Positions 22,618 through 30,263 of a stretch of DNA of 64,000 bases are shown here, piece after piece. The position numbers and the translations under genes were made by a program. The stretch lies in the NCBI RefSeq assembly GCF_030283205.1, contig NZ_JASNWF010000006.1:248001-312000 (forward strand). Direction: 5' to 3'. Every line of letters starts with the position of its first letter. Within the stretch, counting starts at the first letter, position 1. The notes beneath the pieces were generated by a model. The model was not told the origin of the DNA and did no database searches. It saw nothing but the letters and a program-made list of their open reading frames with translations. The stretch comes from Actinomadura opuntiae (lineage in GTDB: Bacteria > Actinomycetota > Actinomycetes > Streptosporangiales > Streptosporangiaceae).

Positions 22618-24459
22618 ATGGATGCGAGGACGCACACCGACTTCGTCTCGGTGTTCCGGGAGAACGCGGCGACGCACGGGGACCGGCGGTCCTTCACCTT
22701 CGTCACCGAGGACGCCGGTCCGGGACGCTCGTACAAGGAGGACGTGCTCGGTTTCGCCGAGCTGGACCGGCGGGCCAGGGCGCTGGCCGTGCGGCTGGAG
22801 GAGCGCGGGCTGCGGGACCGGGCCGTCCTGCTGCTGTATCCGGAGGGCCTGGAGTTCATCGCGGCGTTCGTCGGCTGCCTGTACGCGCGGGTCGTGGCCG
22901 TCCCGGCGCCGCTTCCGGTCCTGGACGCCGGGCGCTTCGACCGCACCCGCCGGATCATCGGCGACGCCGACATCGGCTGGATCCTCACCGACGGCGCTCA
23001 CCTGGAGGCGATCGAGGGCTGGCTGAAGGAGGCCGGCCTCGCCGGGAAGGTGCAGTGCCTCGACACCGAGGCCGGCGAGGGCGAGGACCCCGGCGCGTGG
23101 ACGATGCCGGAGTCCGGCCCGGACACGCTCGCCTTCCTGCAGTACACCTCCGGCTCGACGAGCGAGCCGAAGGGCGTGATGGTGAACCACGGGAACCTGC
23201 TCTACAACGCCGAGGAGATCAGGCGGCGCATCCACGGGTCGCCGGAGACGATCGGCGTCGGCTGGGTGCCGCACTTCCACGACATGGGGCTGGTCGGCCA
23301 GTTCCTGGAGCCGCTGTACCTCGGCATGCGCTACGTGCTGACCTCACCGATCACGTTCATCAAGCGGCCCGTGCTGTGGCTGGAGCTGATCACCCGGCAC
23401 CGCGCGACGATCACCGTCGCGCCCAACTTCGGGTACGAGCTGGCGCTGCGCCGCGTCACCGACCGGCAGCTGGAGACGCTGGACCTGTCGTCGCTGCGGA
23501 CGGTCAAGAACGGCGCCGAACCCGTCCGCGCGGCGACGCTGGAGCGCTGGAACGAGCGGTTCGCGCCCGCCGGGTTCGAACCGTGGATGTGGATGCCGTG
23601 CTACGGCATGGCGGAGGCGACACTGCTCATCAGCGCCGCGCCGTACGGCACGGGCCCGGTGATCCGCGACTTCGACGCCGCCGCCCTGTCCCGCGACCGG
23701 GCCGTCCCGGCGGACGGGGCCGTGCCGGCGGACGCCGACGAGGTCCGGCACGAGGCTGAGAGAGACGGTGAGGGGGCGGTGCGGCGGCTGGTGAGCAGCG
23801 GCCGCCCGGTCACCCTGGACGTCCGCGTCGTCGACCCCGAGAGCCTGCGGGCGCTGCCGGACGGGCGCGCGGGCGAGATCTGGGTCCGCGGCGGCAGCGT
23901 CGCCGCGGGCTACTGGCAGAGCCCCGCCGAGACGCGCGTGACGTTCGAGGCGTACACCGCCGAGGGCGACGGCCCCTTCCTGCGCACCGGCGACCTCGGG
24001 TTCGTGGACGGCGGCGAGCTGTTCGTCACCGGCCGCAGCAAGGACCTGATCATCGTCAACGGGCGCAACATCCACGCCCACGACATCGAGGAGACCGCGC
24101 AGGCGGCGCACCCGGCCGCGCTGATCGGCGCCGCGTTCGTGCTCGACGGCACGACGACCGCCGACGGCCGGGAGCAGGTCGTCCTCGTCCAGGAGATCAG
24201 CACCAGGGCCGCGGCCGGGACGCCGCCGGACGAGCTGGCGGGGCGCATCAAGGCCGCCGTCGCCCGCGCGCACGAGCTGCCCGCGCTCAGCGTGGTGCTC
24301 ACCGGGCGCGGCACCGTCCGGCGCACGACCAGCGGCAAGCTGCGGCGCGGGCCGACCCGGCAGGCGCTGCTGGACGGCGAGGTCGCGGTGCTCGGCGCCG
24401 ACCTCGAACCGGGCGCCGCGAAATTCGTCCATACTCAGCATAGTCAAAAGCATGACTAA
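22618..24459 (+). CDS. Fatty-acyl-AMP ligase (FAAL)
   Basis: 613 residues from ATG 22618. Adenylate-forming enzyme: YTSGSTSEPKGVMVNHGN (P-loop, about 176-193), VPHFHDMGLVGQFLEPLYLG, APNFGYELALRRVTDRQ and CYGMAEATLLIS, then RTGDLGFVDGGELFVTGRSKDLIIVNGRNIHAHDIE (hinge and C-terminal lobe), and TTSGKLRR with the terminal Lys. The HDMGL and PNF-Y-L motifs are FAAL-type rather than acyl-CoA synthetase. It should activate a free fatty acid as acyl-AMP and load it onto the ACP of the same operon. Ends 60 bp before the PadR gene. Confidence 0.9.
   Translation: MDARTHTDFVSVFRENAATHGDRRSFTFVTEDAGPGRSYKEDVLGFAELDRRARALAVRLEERGLRDRAVLLLYPEGLEFIAAFVGCLYARVVAVPAPLPVLDAGRFDRTRRIIGDADIGWILTDGAHLEAIEGWLKEAGLAGKVQCLDTEAGEGEDPGAWTMPESGPDTLAFLQYTSGSTSEPKGVMVNHGNLLYNAEEIRRRIHGSPETIGVGWVPHFHDMGLVGQFLEPLYLGMRYVLTSPITFIKRPVLWLELITRHRATITVAPNFGYELALRRVTDRQLETLDLSSLRTVKNGAEPVRAATLERWNERFAPAGFEPWMWMPCYGMAEATLLISAAPYGTGPVIRDFDAAALSRDRAVPADGAVPADADEVRHEAERDGEGAVRRLVSSGRPVTLDVRVVDPESLRALPDGRAGEIWVRGGSVAAGYWQSPAETRVTFEAYTAEGDGPFLRTGDLGFVDGGELFVTGRSKDLIIVNGRNIHAHDIEETAQAAHPAALIGAAFVLDGTTTADGREQVVLVQEISTRAAAGTPPDELAGRIKAAVARAHELPALSVVLTGRGTVRRTTSGKLRRGPTRQALLDGEVAVLGADLEPGAAKFVHTQHSQKHD
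24441..24458. promoter_or_regulatory. Dyad in front of the PadR gene
   Basis: TAGTCA-AAAGCA-TGACTA: perfect 6-bp arms overlapping the last codons of the FAAL gene, 61 bp before the padR start. Its AT-rich sequence in GC-rich coding DNA and its position suit autoregulation by the PadR protein. Confidence 0.5.
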
Positions 24460-24518
24460 TCATGTCGTTGTCTGATAACGTCGGGCATCACCCTGAGTCA
24501 AGCAGGGAGAGAAGTCCG

Positions 24519-25100
24519 ATGGCGTTGCGTCACGCGGTCCTGGCGGCGTTGCTCGACGGCGAGTACAGCGGCTACCAGCTGGCCAAGATCTTTGATTTGT
24601 CGGTCTCCAACTTCTGGCATGCCGTTCCGCAGCAGCTCTACTCGGAGCTGTCGAGGTTGGAGACCGCGGGCCTGATCAGCGGACGGCAGGTCATCCAGCG
24701 GGACCGACCCAACAAGCGCGTCTACACCGTCACCCGGGCCGGCGTGGAGGAGCTGGAGCGCTTCGCCACCACGCCCGCCAAGCCCGGGACCATCCGCGAG
24801 AACATCCTGGTCATGGTGCAGGCCGTCGACCACATCTCGGCGGAGGCGGTGATCGCGCAGCTGGAGGAGCGCGCCCGCATGTCCGCCGCGAAGGTCGAGC
24901 TGTTCGAGCGCACGCTCGAACGCCTGCGCGGCGACCTGGACGAGCAGACGTTCCTGCGCAGCGCCACGCCGATCGGCCCCTATCTGACCTGCCTGCGGGG
25001 CCGCCGGTTCGAGCAGGAGCACCACGAGTGGTTCACGAGCACCGCCCGGCTGCTGCGCGCCCGGGCGGGCGCTCACGCCGAAGGGAGCGAGGCGCCATGA
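24519..25100 (+). CDS. PadR family transcriptional regulator
   Basis: 193 residues from ATG 24519 with AGGGAGAGAA upstream. N-terminal winged helix typical of PadR: ALRHAVLAALLDGEYSGYQLAKIFDLSVSNFWHAVPQQLYSELSRLETAGLISG, then RPNKRVYTVTRAGVEELERF (wing). The C-terminal helical half (about 90-180, ENILVMVQAVDHISAEAVIAQLEERARMSAAKVELFERTLERL) is the dimer and ligand domain. Such proteins repress neighbouring genes until an acid or drug binds. Same direction as, and 60 bp after, the FAAL operon, which is the natural target; dyads lie before both. Confidence 0.85.
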   Translation: MALRHAVLAALLDGEYSGYQLAKIFDLSVSNFWHAVPQQLYSELSRLETAGLISGRQVIQRDRPNKRVYTVTRAGVEELERFATTPAKPGTIRENILVMVQAVDHISAEAVIAQLEERARMSAAKVELFERTLERLRGDLDEQTFLRSATPIGPYLTCLRGRRFEQEHHEWFTSTARLLRARAGAHAEGSEAP

Positions 25101-25304
25101 CCGGCTCCGGCCGCGCGGCCCCCGCCCCTTCGCACGCCGTGCCGCCGTACGCCCCCGTCCCGCCCCCGCGGGCCGGGAGGCGCGGGTCCCCCCTCCGGGG
25201 AGCCCGGACGGCGACACGGGCATTCACCCCCAGCGACCTCCCCGGCCGGGTGTCAAGGCCGGGCCGGGACGGGCCGCCACGCCTTAGTCAAGGAGGCGTT
25301 CCAC

Positions 25305-25814
25305 ATGTCGGGCGAACACCGCACCATCGAGTTGCCTAGCACCCTGGCCACCCCCCACCACCCCGTCCCCTCCCACGCGCACGGCCTCACCACGATGGAC
25401 GGGCCGGACCCCGTCCTGCTCGGCGAGCTGACGCTGCCCGCCGAGCGGGCGTCGGTCCCGCGGGCCCGCGCGTTCGGCCGCGCCGTCCTGGCCTCGGCCG
25501 GCGCCGCGCTCCGCGACGACGCCGAGGTCCTGGTCTCCGAGCTGGTCACCGGAGCCGTCCGGCAGGCCGGCGGACCGGACGCGCTGCTGGGCCTGCGGCT
25601 GCTGCGGGCCGGCGCCCGGCTGCGGATCGAGGTCCACGACCGCGGCGCCGCCCTCCCGCACCCCGCACCCGTCGACCTGATGGAGCAGACCGGACGGGCC
25701 TGGTTCCTGGTCGCCGCCCTCGCCGAGCGGCACGGCACCGACCTCGCCGCGTCCGGCAAGACGGTCTGGTGCGAGCTGCCCGGCTGGCCGCACGACGAGC
25801 GGCACCCGCACTGA
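25305..25814 (+). CDS. HATPase_c_2-type protein with altered N-box
   Basis: 169 residues; AAGGAGG stands 9 bp before the ATG. The fold resembles anti-sigma-factor kinases (RsbW/SpoIIAB type): DDAEVLVSELVTGAVRQAGG is the N-box helix, LRIEVHDRG the G1 box, and GRAWFLVAALAERHGTDL the G2 box. The ATP-coordinating Asn of the N-box (usually VTNA) is Gly83, so ATP binding is probably lost or weak. Actinomycetes have many such ATP-binding proteins near regulators. It is upstream of the conservon in the same direction; it may act as a binding partner rather than a kinase. Confidence 0.75.
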   Translation: MSGEHRTIELPSTLATPHHPVPSHAHGLTTMDGPDPVLLGELTLPAERASVPRARAFGRAVLASAGAALRDDAEVLVSELVTGAVRQAGGPDALLGLRLLRAGARLRIEVHDRGAALPHPAPVDLMEQTGRAWFLVAALAERHGTDLAASGKTVWCELPGWPHDERHPH

Positions 25815-25919
25815 CGAGCACCCGCTCACCTCGCGGCGCCGTGCGGTTCCGCCCCGCCCCCGCGGCGGGACGCCGCGCGACGGCGCCGGACGCCTGCACC
25901 GGCGGCGATGGGGATTGCC

Positions 25920-26267
25920 ATGTCCGTGGAGTACTACCGGGCGGATGGGACGCGCGCCACGTCGGACGAGGCCCAGCGGCTCCTGCTGGACGTGCGGGCG
26001 AGGCTGCTCGCCCAGGACGTCATCCGCGTCGGCGGAGTCGTGGTGGTCGTGTCCACCTGGTTCACCGTGATCGACCTCGGGTTCGCGGCGAACGGGCGGC
26101 CCCTGCTCTGGCAGACGATCGTGTCCGACCTGTCGATGCACGCCGACGTCGGGCGCTACAGCACGCGGGAGAAGGCGGCGCGCGGGCACGCCGAGGCGGT
26201 GGCGATGATCACCGGCCGGCTGCGCGGCCTGGTCGCCCGCGCCGCGCTGGACGAGGCGCGGCCGTGA
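25920..26267 (+). CDS. Hypothetical protein next to conservon
   Basis: 115 residues; ATG 25920 is preferred over ATG 25908 because GGGGA precedes it with proper spacing. Sequence features: N-terminal SVEYYRADGTRATSDEAQRLLLDVRARLLAQDVIRVGGVVVVVSTWFTVIDLGF, a beta-rich core with a five-Val strand, and a C-terminal amphipathic helix. No signal peptide and no known motif. It sits between the HATPase-like protein and the conservon kinase; not recognised as a named family. Confidence 0.55.
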   Translation: MSVEYYRADGTRATSDEAQRLLLDVRARLLAQDVIRVGGVVVVVSTWFTVIDLGFAANGRPLLWQTIVSDLSMHADVGRYSTREKAARGHAEAVAMITGRLRGLVARAALDEARP

Positions 26268-26369
26268 CCGGCCCGCCCCGGCCGGGCGCGGCCCGCCCGC
26301 ACCGACCCGAGTTCGACGAACCCTGCACCGGGCCGAGACCAGGCCCGACCCCGACGAGTGGGTGATCCG

Positions 26370-29096
26370 ATGGACACCGAAGGCCGGCCGACGGCCCCGC
26401 ACGCGGCCCCGGCCCGGGACGAGACCGGCGCAGACCGCTTCGCCGGAGAGCACGCCGGCGCGGGAGGCGCCGGCAGAAGGAGACGGCGGCCGATCCGCAT
26501 GCGCATCACCGCGCTGCTGCTCGTCCCGCTGGTCTCCCTGATAGCCCTGTGGGCGTTCGCCGCGAACATCACGCTGGGCGACGCGTTCGACAAGTACGAC
26601 TTCTCCACCACCTACGAGAAGATCGGGCTGCCCGGCATCACGCTGGTGAGCCAGCTCCAGGCGGAACGTTCCCTGAGCGTCGCCGCGCTGGTCACCCGGC
26701 AGCCCCAGTACCAGCAGAAGCTCGACCGGCAGCGCGCCCGCGTGGACGGGCTGGAGGCCGCCTTCAAGAAGTCGGCGCTGTCCAAGGACGCGCAGGACGC
26801 CGCCAAACCCGAGACCAGGCAGCGGCTCACCGCCGCCCTCCGGGAGCTGGAGAAGCTGCCGCAGCTGCGCGCCAGGGTCGACGCCGGCCGCACCGAGCCG
26901 CTCGACCTCATCAACTCCTACAGCACCGTCCTCGACGACCTCGTCGCCGTCTTCAACGGCTTCGTCGCGGTCGACGACGTCAACATCCTCACCCAGGGCC
27001 GCGCGCTGATCAGCCTCGGCAACGCGCGCGCGTCCATGCTCAAGGAGGACTCGCTCGTCATCTCCGCGATGGCGCGCGGCGGCCGCTTCACCCCTGCCGA
27101 GCACGTCGCGTTCGTCCAGTTCGCGGCGCAGGGGCGGCAGGCCTTCGACGCCGGGCTCGCCGACCTCAACGCGAGCATCCGGGCGCCGCTGCAGAAACTC
27201 GCCGAGTCCGCCGGTTTCCAGCGGTACCGCGCGGCCGAGTCGGCGATCGTGAACGCGCGCGGCGACCGGCTGCCCGCCGAGGCGGGCGACTGGACGGCCA
27301 CCACGCAGCTGCTCGGGCAGGCGTGGGACCAGAAGGTCACCCAGGCGAGCCTGGCCCTGGACGACATGGCCAAGCCGATCGGCAACCGCATCATCACGCG
27401 GCTGGTCGTCGCGGGCGGGTTCGGCCTGCTCGCGGTCGTGGCGTCCATCGTGCTGTCGCTGCTGGCCGCGCGCAGCCTCTCCCGAGAGCTGCGCGGGCTG
27501 CAGCGCGCCGCCCTCGACCTCGCCGAGCACCGGCTGCCCCGCGTGGTGGCCCGGCTGCGGCGCGGCGAGGAGGTGGACGTGGAGGCCGAGGCGCCGCCGC
27601 TGGTCATCGGCAAGAGCCGGGAGGTCTCCCGGGTCGGCGACGCCTTCACCCGCGTCCAGCACACCGCGATCGAGACCGCCGTCCGCGAGTCCTACCTGCG
27701 GCAGGGCATCAGCCGGGTGTTCCTCAACGTCGCCTGGCGCAGCCAGTCGCTGCTGCACCGGCAGCTGCGGATGCTCGACGAGATGGAGCGCGGCGCCTCC
27801 GACCCGAAGGCGCTGGAGGACCTGTTCCGGCTCGACCACCTCACCACCCGCATGCGCCGGCACGCCGAGGGCCTGGTCATCCTGTCCGGGACGTCGCCGG
27901 GCCGCGGCTGGAGCAGGCCCGTGCACGTCGAGGACGTGCTGCGCTCGGCGATCTCGGAGGTGGAGGACTACACCCGCGTCGAGGTCGTGGTGATGTCCGG
28001 GCGGGCCGCGGTGATCGGCGAGGCCGTCGCCGACATCGTGCACCTGCTCGCCGAGCTGATCGAGAACGCCACGGTGTTCTCGCCGGCGCCGACCGAGGTG
28101 CTGGTGCGCGGCGAGATGGGCGCCAACGGGTTCGCGGTCGACATCATCGACCGCGGCATCGGCCTCGACCAGTCCGAGCTCGACGCGCTGAACCTGCGGC
28201 TGTCGCAGCCGCCGGAGTTCGACCTGGCCGTCACCGACCGGCTCGGGCTGTTCGTCGTCGGGCGGCTCGCCCACCGGCACGGCATCAAGGTGGCGCTGCA
28301 GCCGTCGCTGTACGGGGGGGTCAGCGCGGTCGTGCTGATCCCGCGCGAGCTGATCGTCGACGCCGACGGCTCCGATGACGACGACGAGGCGCCCGCCGCG
28401 CGTCCGGCCGCCGCGAACGGCGCGGCGAACGGTGCGGCCAACGGTGCGGCCAACGGGACGCTGCGCCCCTGGCAGGGGAGCGCGCCCGCGAACGGCACCG
28501 CGATGCTGAACGCGCCGACCCCCTTCGACGTCGAGGCGCCGCCCGAACCGATGGCGCCGGACGCCCCGGAACCGTACGACGGCCCGGTGGCGTTCAACGC
28601 CCCGGCCGACGACGCGCCGGAGTTCGTGCCGCGGACGGTGTACGAGGACCCGCCGCCGTACGAGACGCCGCCTCGCTACGAGACGCCGCCGTACGACGCG
28701 CCGCCGTCCTACGGCACGGCGCCGGCCCCGGACGCGACGCAGCCGTTCCAGGAGGCCTGGCGCCTGGAGACACCGGGCTCGCCGACGCCGGTGCTCGGCG
28801 CGCGCCCCGTCGACACGCAGGCGTTCGAGGCGCCCGCGTCGTTCGGCGAGGTGCCCGCGGGCGGCGGGCGGGCCCCGCTGCCGCGCCGCGTCCGCGGCGG
28901 CAACCTGGCGCCGCAACTGCGCGACACCGACCCGCGGGCGACCCCGCGAACGGCGACGCCCTACCCCGACGACGCGCTCGTCGCCTGGGAGGAGCGGTCG
29001 GCGGAGGCGTCCCGCGACCTGTTCGCCGCCCTCCAGTCGGGGTGGCTGCGGGGCCGGGGCGAGGACGAAGGACCCGACAGCAGGGAGCGGACATGA
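26370..29096 (+). CDS. cvnA: Conservon sensor histidine kinase with nitrate/nitrite sensor domain
   Basis: 908 residues from ATG 26370 (GTG 26358 also possible). Transmembrane helix (about 45-65), NIT-type extracellular domain (about 70-330), second helix (about 345-367, GGFGLLAVVASIVLSLLAARSL), HAMP-like linker, then a kinase core with HATPase motifs ELIENATVFSPAPTEVLVRG (N-box) and IIDRGIGLDQSELDALN. A Pro/Tyr-rich disordered tail (about 670-880; repeats PPYETPP) ends the protein. CvnA proteins are atypical kinases that signal to the small GTPase CvnD through CvnB and CvnC. The next gene starts within its stop codon (ATGA). Confidence 0.9.
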   Translation: MDTEGRPTAPHAAPARDETGADRFAGEHAGAGGAGRRRRRPIRMRITALLLVPLVSLIALWAFAANITLGDAFDKYDFSTTYEKIGLPGITLVSQLQAERSLSVAALVTRQPQYQQKLDRQRARVDGLEAAFKKSALSKDAQDAAKPETRQRLTAALRELEKLPQLRARVDAGRTEPLDLINSYSTVLDDLVAVFNGFVAVDDVNILTQGRALISLGNARASMLKEDSLVISAMARGGRFTPAEHVAFVQFAAQGRQAFDAGLADLNASIRAPLQKLAESAGFQRYRAAESAIVNARGDRLPAEAGDWTATTQLLGQAWDQKVTQASLALDDMAKPIGNRIITRLVVAGGFGLLAVVASIVLSLLAARSLSRELRGLQRAALDLAEHRLPRVVARLRRGEEVDVEAEAPPLVIGKSREVSRVGDAFTRVQHTAIETAVRESYLRQGISRVFLNVAWRSQSLLHRQLRMLDEMERGASDPKALEDLFRLDHLTTRMRRHAEGLVILSGTSPGRGWSRPVHVEDVLRSAISEVEDYTRVEVVVMSGRAAVIGEAVADIVHLLAELIENATVFSPAPTEVLVRGEMGANGFAVDIIDRGIGLDQSELDALNLRLSQPPEFDLAVTDRLGLFVVGRLAHRHGIKVALQPSLYGGVSAVVLIPRELIVDADGSDDDDEAPAARPAAANGAANGAANGAANGTLRPWQGSAPANGTAMLNAPTPFDVEAPPEPMAPDAPEPYDGPVAFNAPADDAPEFVPRTVYEDPPPYETPPRYETPPYDAPPSYGTAPAPDATQPFQEAWRLETPGSPTPVLGARPVDTQAFEAPASFGEVPAGGGRAPLPRRVRGGNLAPQLRDTDPRATPRTATPYPDDALVAWEERSAEASRDLFAALQSGWLRGRGEDEGPDSRERT

Positions 29097-29512
29097 GCCG
29101 GCAGGGAGTCACCAACGAGCTGAACTGGCTGCTGGACGATCTGGTCGACCGGGTCCCCCAGGTCCGCAGGGTCGTCGTGCTGTCGCGGGACGGCCTGGTG
29201 ATGGGCATGTCCCGGGGCGTCGGCCGGGAGGACGCGGAGTACCTCGCGGCGCTCGCCGCCGGGTTCCACAGCCTGGCGATCGGCGCCCGGCCGCAGCTGG
29301 ACTCCGGCGAGGTCCGGCAGACGATGGTCGAGATGGACCAGGGGCTGTTCTTCGTCGTCCCGGCCGGCGCCAACAGCTGCCTGGCGCTGCTCAGCGAGGT
29401 CGGCGCGAACGCCGGGCTGGTCGCCTACGAGATGACGATGCTGGTCAAACGGGTCGGCAAGCAGCTGTCCACCGGCCTGAGACAGCCGGGCCCGGGGCCC
29501 GGATCCGGGTGA
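29093..29512 (+). CDS. cvnB: Roadblock/LC7 domain protein of conservon
   Basis: 139 residues beginning with ATGA overlap of the cvnA stop. The Roadblock/LC7 fold fills the protein: LNWLLDDLVDRVPQVRRVVVLSRDGLVMGMSRGV...AEYLAALAAGFHSLAIGA...VRQTMVEMDQGLFFVVPAGANSCLALLSEVGANAGLVAYEMTMLVKRVG. In conservons it works with the GTPase CvnD, probably as an activator or exchange platform on the membrane. The C-terminus is a short Gly/Pro-rich tail. Confidence 0.9.
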   Translation: MSRQGVTNELNWLLDDLVDRVPQVRRVVVLSRDGLVMGMSRGVGREDAEYLAALAAGFHSLAIGARPQLDSGEVRQTMVEMDQGLFFVVPAGANSCLALLSEVGANAGLVAYEMTMLVKRVGKQLSTGLRQPGPGPGSG

Positions 29513-29518
29513 GCCGCA

Positions 29519-30253
29519 ATGACCCCCAGCGCACCCGGCGCCCCCCGGGGAACCGCCGGTCCCGGCCTGCCCGGGACCGGCGGGCCCCCGGGACCCGGCG
29601 GTCCCGCCGCCTCCGGCGGTTTCCGCGTCTCCGGCGATCCCGGTGCCACCGGCGGTTCCGGCTACCCGGCCCGTCCGGACGCCTCCGGCATGCCGGGCGG
29701 TTCCGGCTACCCGGGCATGCCGAACGCCTCGGGGACGCCGGGCGCCCCGGGTGTGCCGGGCTCCTCCGAGATGCCCGGCGATCCCGGATATCCCGTTCTG
29801 CCCGGGGCTTCCGGCGCTCCGGGTACTTCCGGCGTGCCGGGCGGTTCCGGTGTTCAGGGCGCCTCCGGTGCCCCGGGGTCGGAGCGGTGGATCGACGACG
29901 CCGCCGGCCCCATCGTCCGCCCCTACGCGGTGACCCGCGGCCGGACCCGGCCGCGCGGCGAGCCGCTCGACATCGTGGCGATCCTCGTCGCGACCGGCCG
30001 GCCGCCCGCCGAGCCCGGCCGGCTGTCGCGGCACCAGCGGCGGCTGCTCGCGCTGTGCCGCCGCCCGCACGCCCTGGCCGACCTGGCCTCCGACCTGGAC
30101 CTGCCGTTCGGCGTGATCCGGGTGCTGGCCGGCGACCTGGTCGACTCGGGTCTGGTGAGCGTGCAGCGCTGGGCCCCCGCCACCCCGTCCGTCCAGCCGC
30201 ACAACGACCCGAACCTGCTCAGGAGGGTGCTCGATGAACTCCGCGCGCTCTGA
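29519..30253 (+). CDS. cvnC: DUF742 conservon protein with collagen-like N-terminus
   Basis: 244 residues from ATG 29519, six bases after cvnB. The C-terminal 115 residues are a normal DUF742 domain (VRPYAVTRGRTRPRGEPLDIVAILVATG...LSRHQRRLLALCRRPHALADLASDLDLPFGVIRVLAGDLVDSGLV, ending NLLRRVLDELRAL), a winged-helix-like protein-interaction module of conservons. The N-terminal 120 residues are an unusual low-complexity Gly/Pro/Ser/Ala tract in which many triplets start with Gly (GAPGT, GGSGYPG). Its 3' end contains the probable original start of cvnD, ATG at 30234. Confidence 0.85.
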   Translation: MTPSAPGAPRGTAGPGLPGTGGPPGPGGPAASGGFRVSGDPGATGGSGYPARPDASGMPGGSGYPGMPNASGTPGAPGVPGSSEMPGDPGYPVLPGASGAPGTSGVPGGSGVQGASGAPGSERWIDDAAGPIVRPYAVTRGRTRPRGEPLDIVAILVATGRPPAEPGRLSRHQRRLLALCRRPHALADLASDLDLPFGVIRVLAGDLVDSGLVSVQRWAPATPSVQPHNDPNLLRRVLDELRAL

Positions 30254-30263
30254 CCGTTCCTAG
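30234..30263 (+). pseudogene. cvnD: Stranded original 5' end of cvnD
   Basis: Conservon GTPase genes usually start inside the 3' end of the DUF742 gene. At that place an ATG (30234) opens MNSARSDRS, a typical CvnD-like N-terminus, but a TAG follows at 30261. From 30260 onward the DNA belongs to a TnpB element. The rest of cvnD resumes near 32111. This reading rests on gene order and N-terminal style, not on an alignment. Confidence 0.5.

Noticed and set aside
25028..25339. A plus-strand frame between the PadR and HATPase-like genes
   Set aside because: It crosses the end of padR in another frame, is Arg/Pro-rich and has no start signal; the real gene begins at 25305 after AAGGAGG.
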